Assembly: GCA_003662645.1 (NCBI GenBank)
Contig: QMYL01000053.1
Location: 1-6,680, forward strand
From: Candidatus Bathyarchaeota archaeon
Lineage (GTDB): Archaea; Thermoproteota; Bathyarchaeia; Bathyarchaeales; B26-1
Direction of reading: 5' to 3'
Length of the DNA stretch: 6,680 nucleotides
The position numbers and the translations under genes are program-made. Positions 5,933 through 6,680 of the stretch are shown here, one piece after another; position 1 is the stretch's first letter; each line of letters opens with the position of its first letter. The notes beneath the pieces were generated by a model that saw only the letters and a program-made list of their open reading frames with translations, had not been told where the DNA came from and made no database searches.

Positions 5933-6680
5933 AGGACCTCCCTCAGTTCTGTATCTCAACTCTCTTCTGTGCTCCTCAAGGATTAGGCTTATCTCCTTAA
6001 TCGCCCTCTCGCTCTCCTCCTCCCTCGACGCCTCCAGCAGCTTTCTGAGAATCGTAGACTTGATGTAGGGAAGACCCTCAATCCATTCTATATCTCCATC
6101 CTTAATCTTGATCGTGGGTATACCATACTTCGAGAAGACCTCGACGGCCTGATGCGCCATAGGTGTTCGAGTCAGTACAACCTTCACGCCTCTCTTGGCC
6201 AGCGTCTCCGCCGTTGATGATCCTCCTCCGCTCCCATCTAGAAGTAGGATGTGGTCTCCTACCCTCACATGGTAGAGCTTGAAGGATCTCTCCAGTCCGC
6301 TTCTCGTGAACCTCTCCACCGGTTTGAGCGGGATCATCTCACCTCTAGACTCCAGCTCTCTCGGTCTCTTCAAGGCGTTGAACCTCTCTCTGTAAGCTTC
6401 AAGTTCAGCTGTGACCTTCTTTAGTCTATCTCTAAGGTTTTGGGTCTCATCTTGGAGCCTCTGGTACGTGCGTTCTTTTCGGATCTCCCTTGCTTCCTCA
6501 TCCTTCAACTCCTCGAGTTTCCTCCGCAGCCTCGTCACCTCATTCTGGAGGGATTCTATCTCCCTCTCCATTTTCTTGTTGAGTTCTCTAAGGCGTCTGG
6601 TTCTCTCCCTCTCCCTCCTCAACTTCTCCCTCAATTCGTCGACCAGTCTCCTCAGATGGGGTTCTCTAGGTCTCTTCTTC
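5921..6680 (-). CDS. DUF460/COG2433-type protein, C-terminal part (5' end outside window)
   Basis: This is the C-terminal part of an archaeal protein of the DUF460/COG2433 type. Known members have an RNase H-like (RuvC/YqgF-type) domain at the N-terminus, a central coiled coil and a C-terminal domain, and run to about 600 residues or more. The role is uncharacterised; a nuclease has been suggested. Here the frame is open to the window edge (253 codons before the TAG), so the TTG at 6634 is not the start. The first part, down to about 6350, is charged coiled coil. The C-terminal domain follows, with strand LLLDGSGGGSSTAE (DGSGGGSS at 6215-6238), then RGVKVVLTRTPMAHQAVEVFSKYGIPTI, an alternating strand-helix pattern. 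A charged tail of about 25 residues ends the protein. Its 3' end overlaps the LSm gene by 12 bases on the opposite strand. Assignment rests on recalled family features and architecture; the nuclease domain cannot be checked here. Confidence 0.8.
   Translation of the reverse strand, partial: KKRPREPHLRRLVDELREKLRRERERTRRLRELNKKMEREIESLQNEVTRLRRKLEELKDEEAREIRKERTYQRLQDETQNLRDRLKKVTAELEAYRERFNALKRPRELESRGEMIPLKPVERFTRSGLERSFKLYHVRVGDHILLLDGSGGGSSTAETLAKRGVKVVLTRTPMAHQAVEVFSKYGIPTIKIKDGDIEWIEGLPYIKSTILRKLLEASREEESERAIKEISLILEEHRRELRYRTEGGPSAS

Noticed and set aside
6632..6634. TTG as the start of the DUF460-type gene
   Set aside because: The frame continues without a stop to the window edge, still in coiled-coil sequence, and the family's N-terminal RNase H-like domain is missing, so the start lies beyond the window.
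1..6680. Reading the window as a defence island or mobile element
   Set aside because: There is no integrase, transposase, terminal repeat, toxin-antitoxin pair, CRISPR repeat or tRNA. The flanking genes (LSm, DUF460, M48, nucleotidyltransferase) are ordinary archaeal chromosomal families.

Overview
The window looks like chromosomal DNA from an archaeon, probably thermophilic. The evidence is an archaeal Sm-like (LSm) protein, a DUF460/COG2433-type protein (an archaeal family), AT-rich TATA-like boxes at the expected distance upstream of several starts, heavy AGG/AGA and ATA codon use, and purine-rich coding strands. A TACK-group lineage is plausible, but I cannot assign a taxon from the sequence alone. 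Coding density is high: four complete genes, two genes cut by the window edges, and no gap longer than about 160 bases. I found no rRNA, tRNA, CRISPR array, insertion sequence or integrase.

Layout. Bases 1-452 (+) hold the C-terminal part of a sugar nucleotidyltransferase that begins before the window. After a short T-rich stretch and a promoter comes the centrepiece, two codirectional genes. The first (548-2191) encodes a 547-residue protein with a globular N-terminal domain, a coiled coil of about 200 residues and a conserved-looking C-terminal domain. The second (2295-4052) encodes a 585-residue AAA+ ATPase with a winged-helix-like segment before the ATPase core. That core resembles MCM helicases around sensor 1, the arginine finger and sensor 2, but it lacks the usual Walker B aspartate. 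I do not recognise either protein as a named system. Together they are the best candidate here for an undescribed ATP-driven machine.

Convergent to these, at 4068-5510 (-), is a membrane M48 (HtpX-like) metalloprotease enlarged by an N-terminal domain and by an extra segment between its second membrane helix and the catalytic domain. A 158-bp divergent promoter region separates it from an LSm gene (5669-5932, +) whose sequence recalls eukaryotic SmF. The LSm gene overlaps by 12 bp, tail to tail, a DUF460/COG2433 gene (5921 to the window end, -). Only the coiled coil and C-terminal domain of that protein are visible; the family's RNase H-like domain would lie beyond the edge.

How the genes may work together. 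The coiled-coil protein and the ATPase plausibly act together, judged by order, orientation and the lack of a clear terminator between them. The LSm and DUF460 proteins both point to nucleic-acid metabolism, but they lie on opposite strands and are not an operon. The nucleotidyltransferase and protease look like ordinary neighbours.
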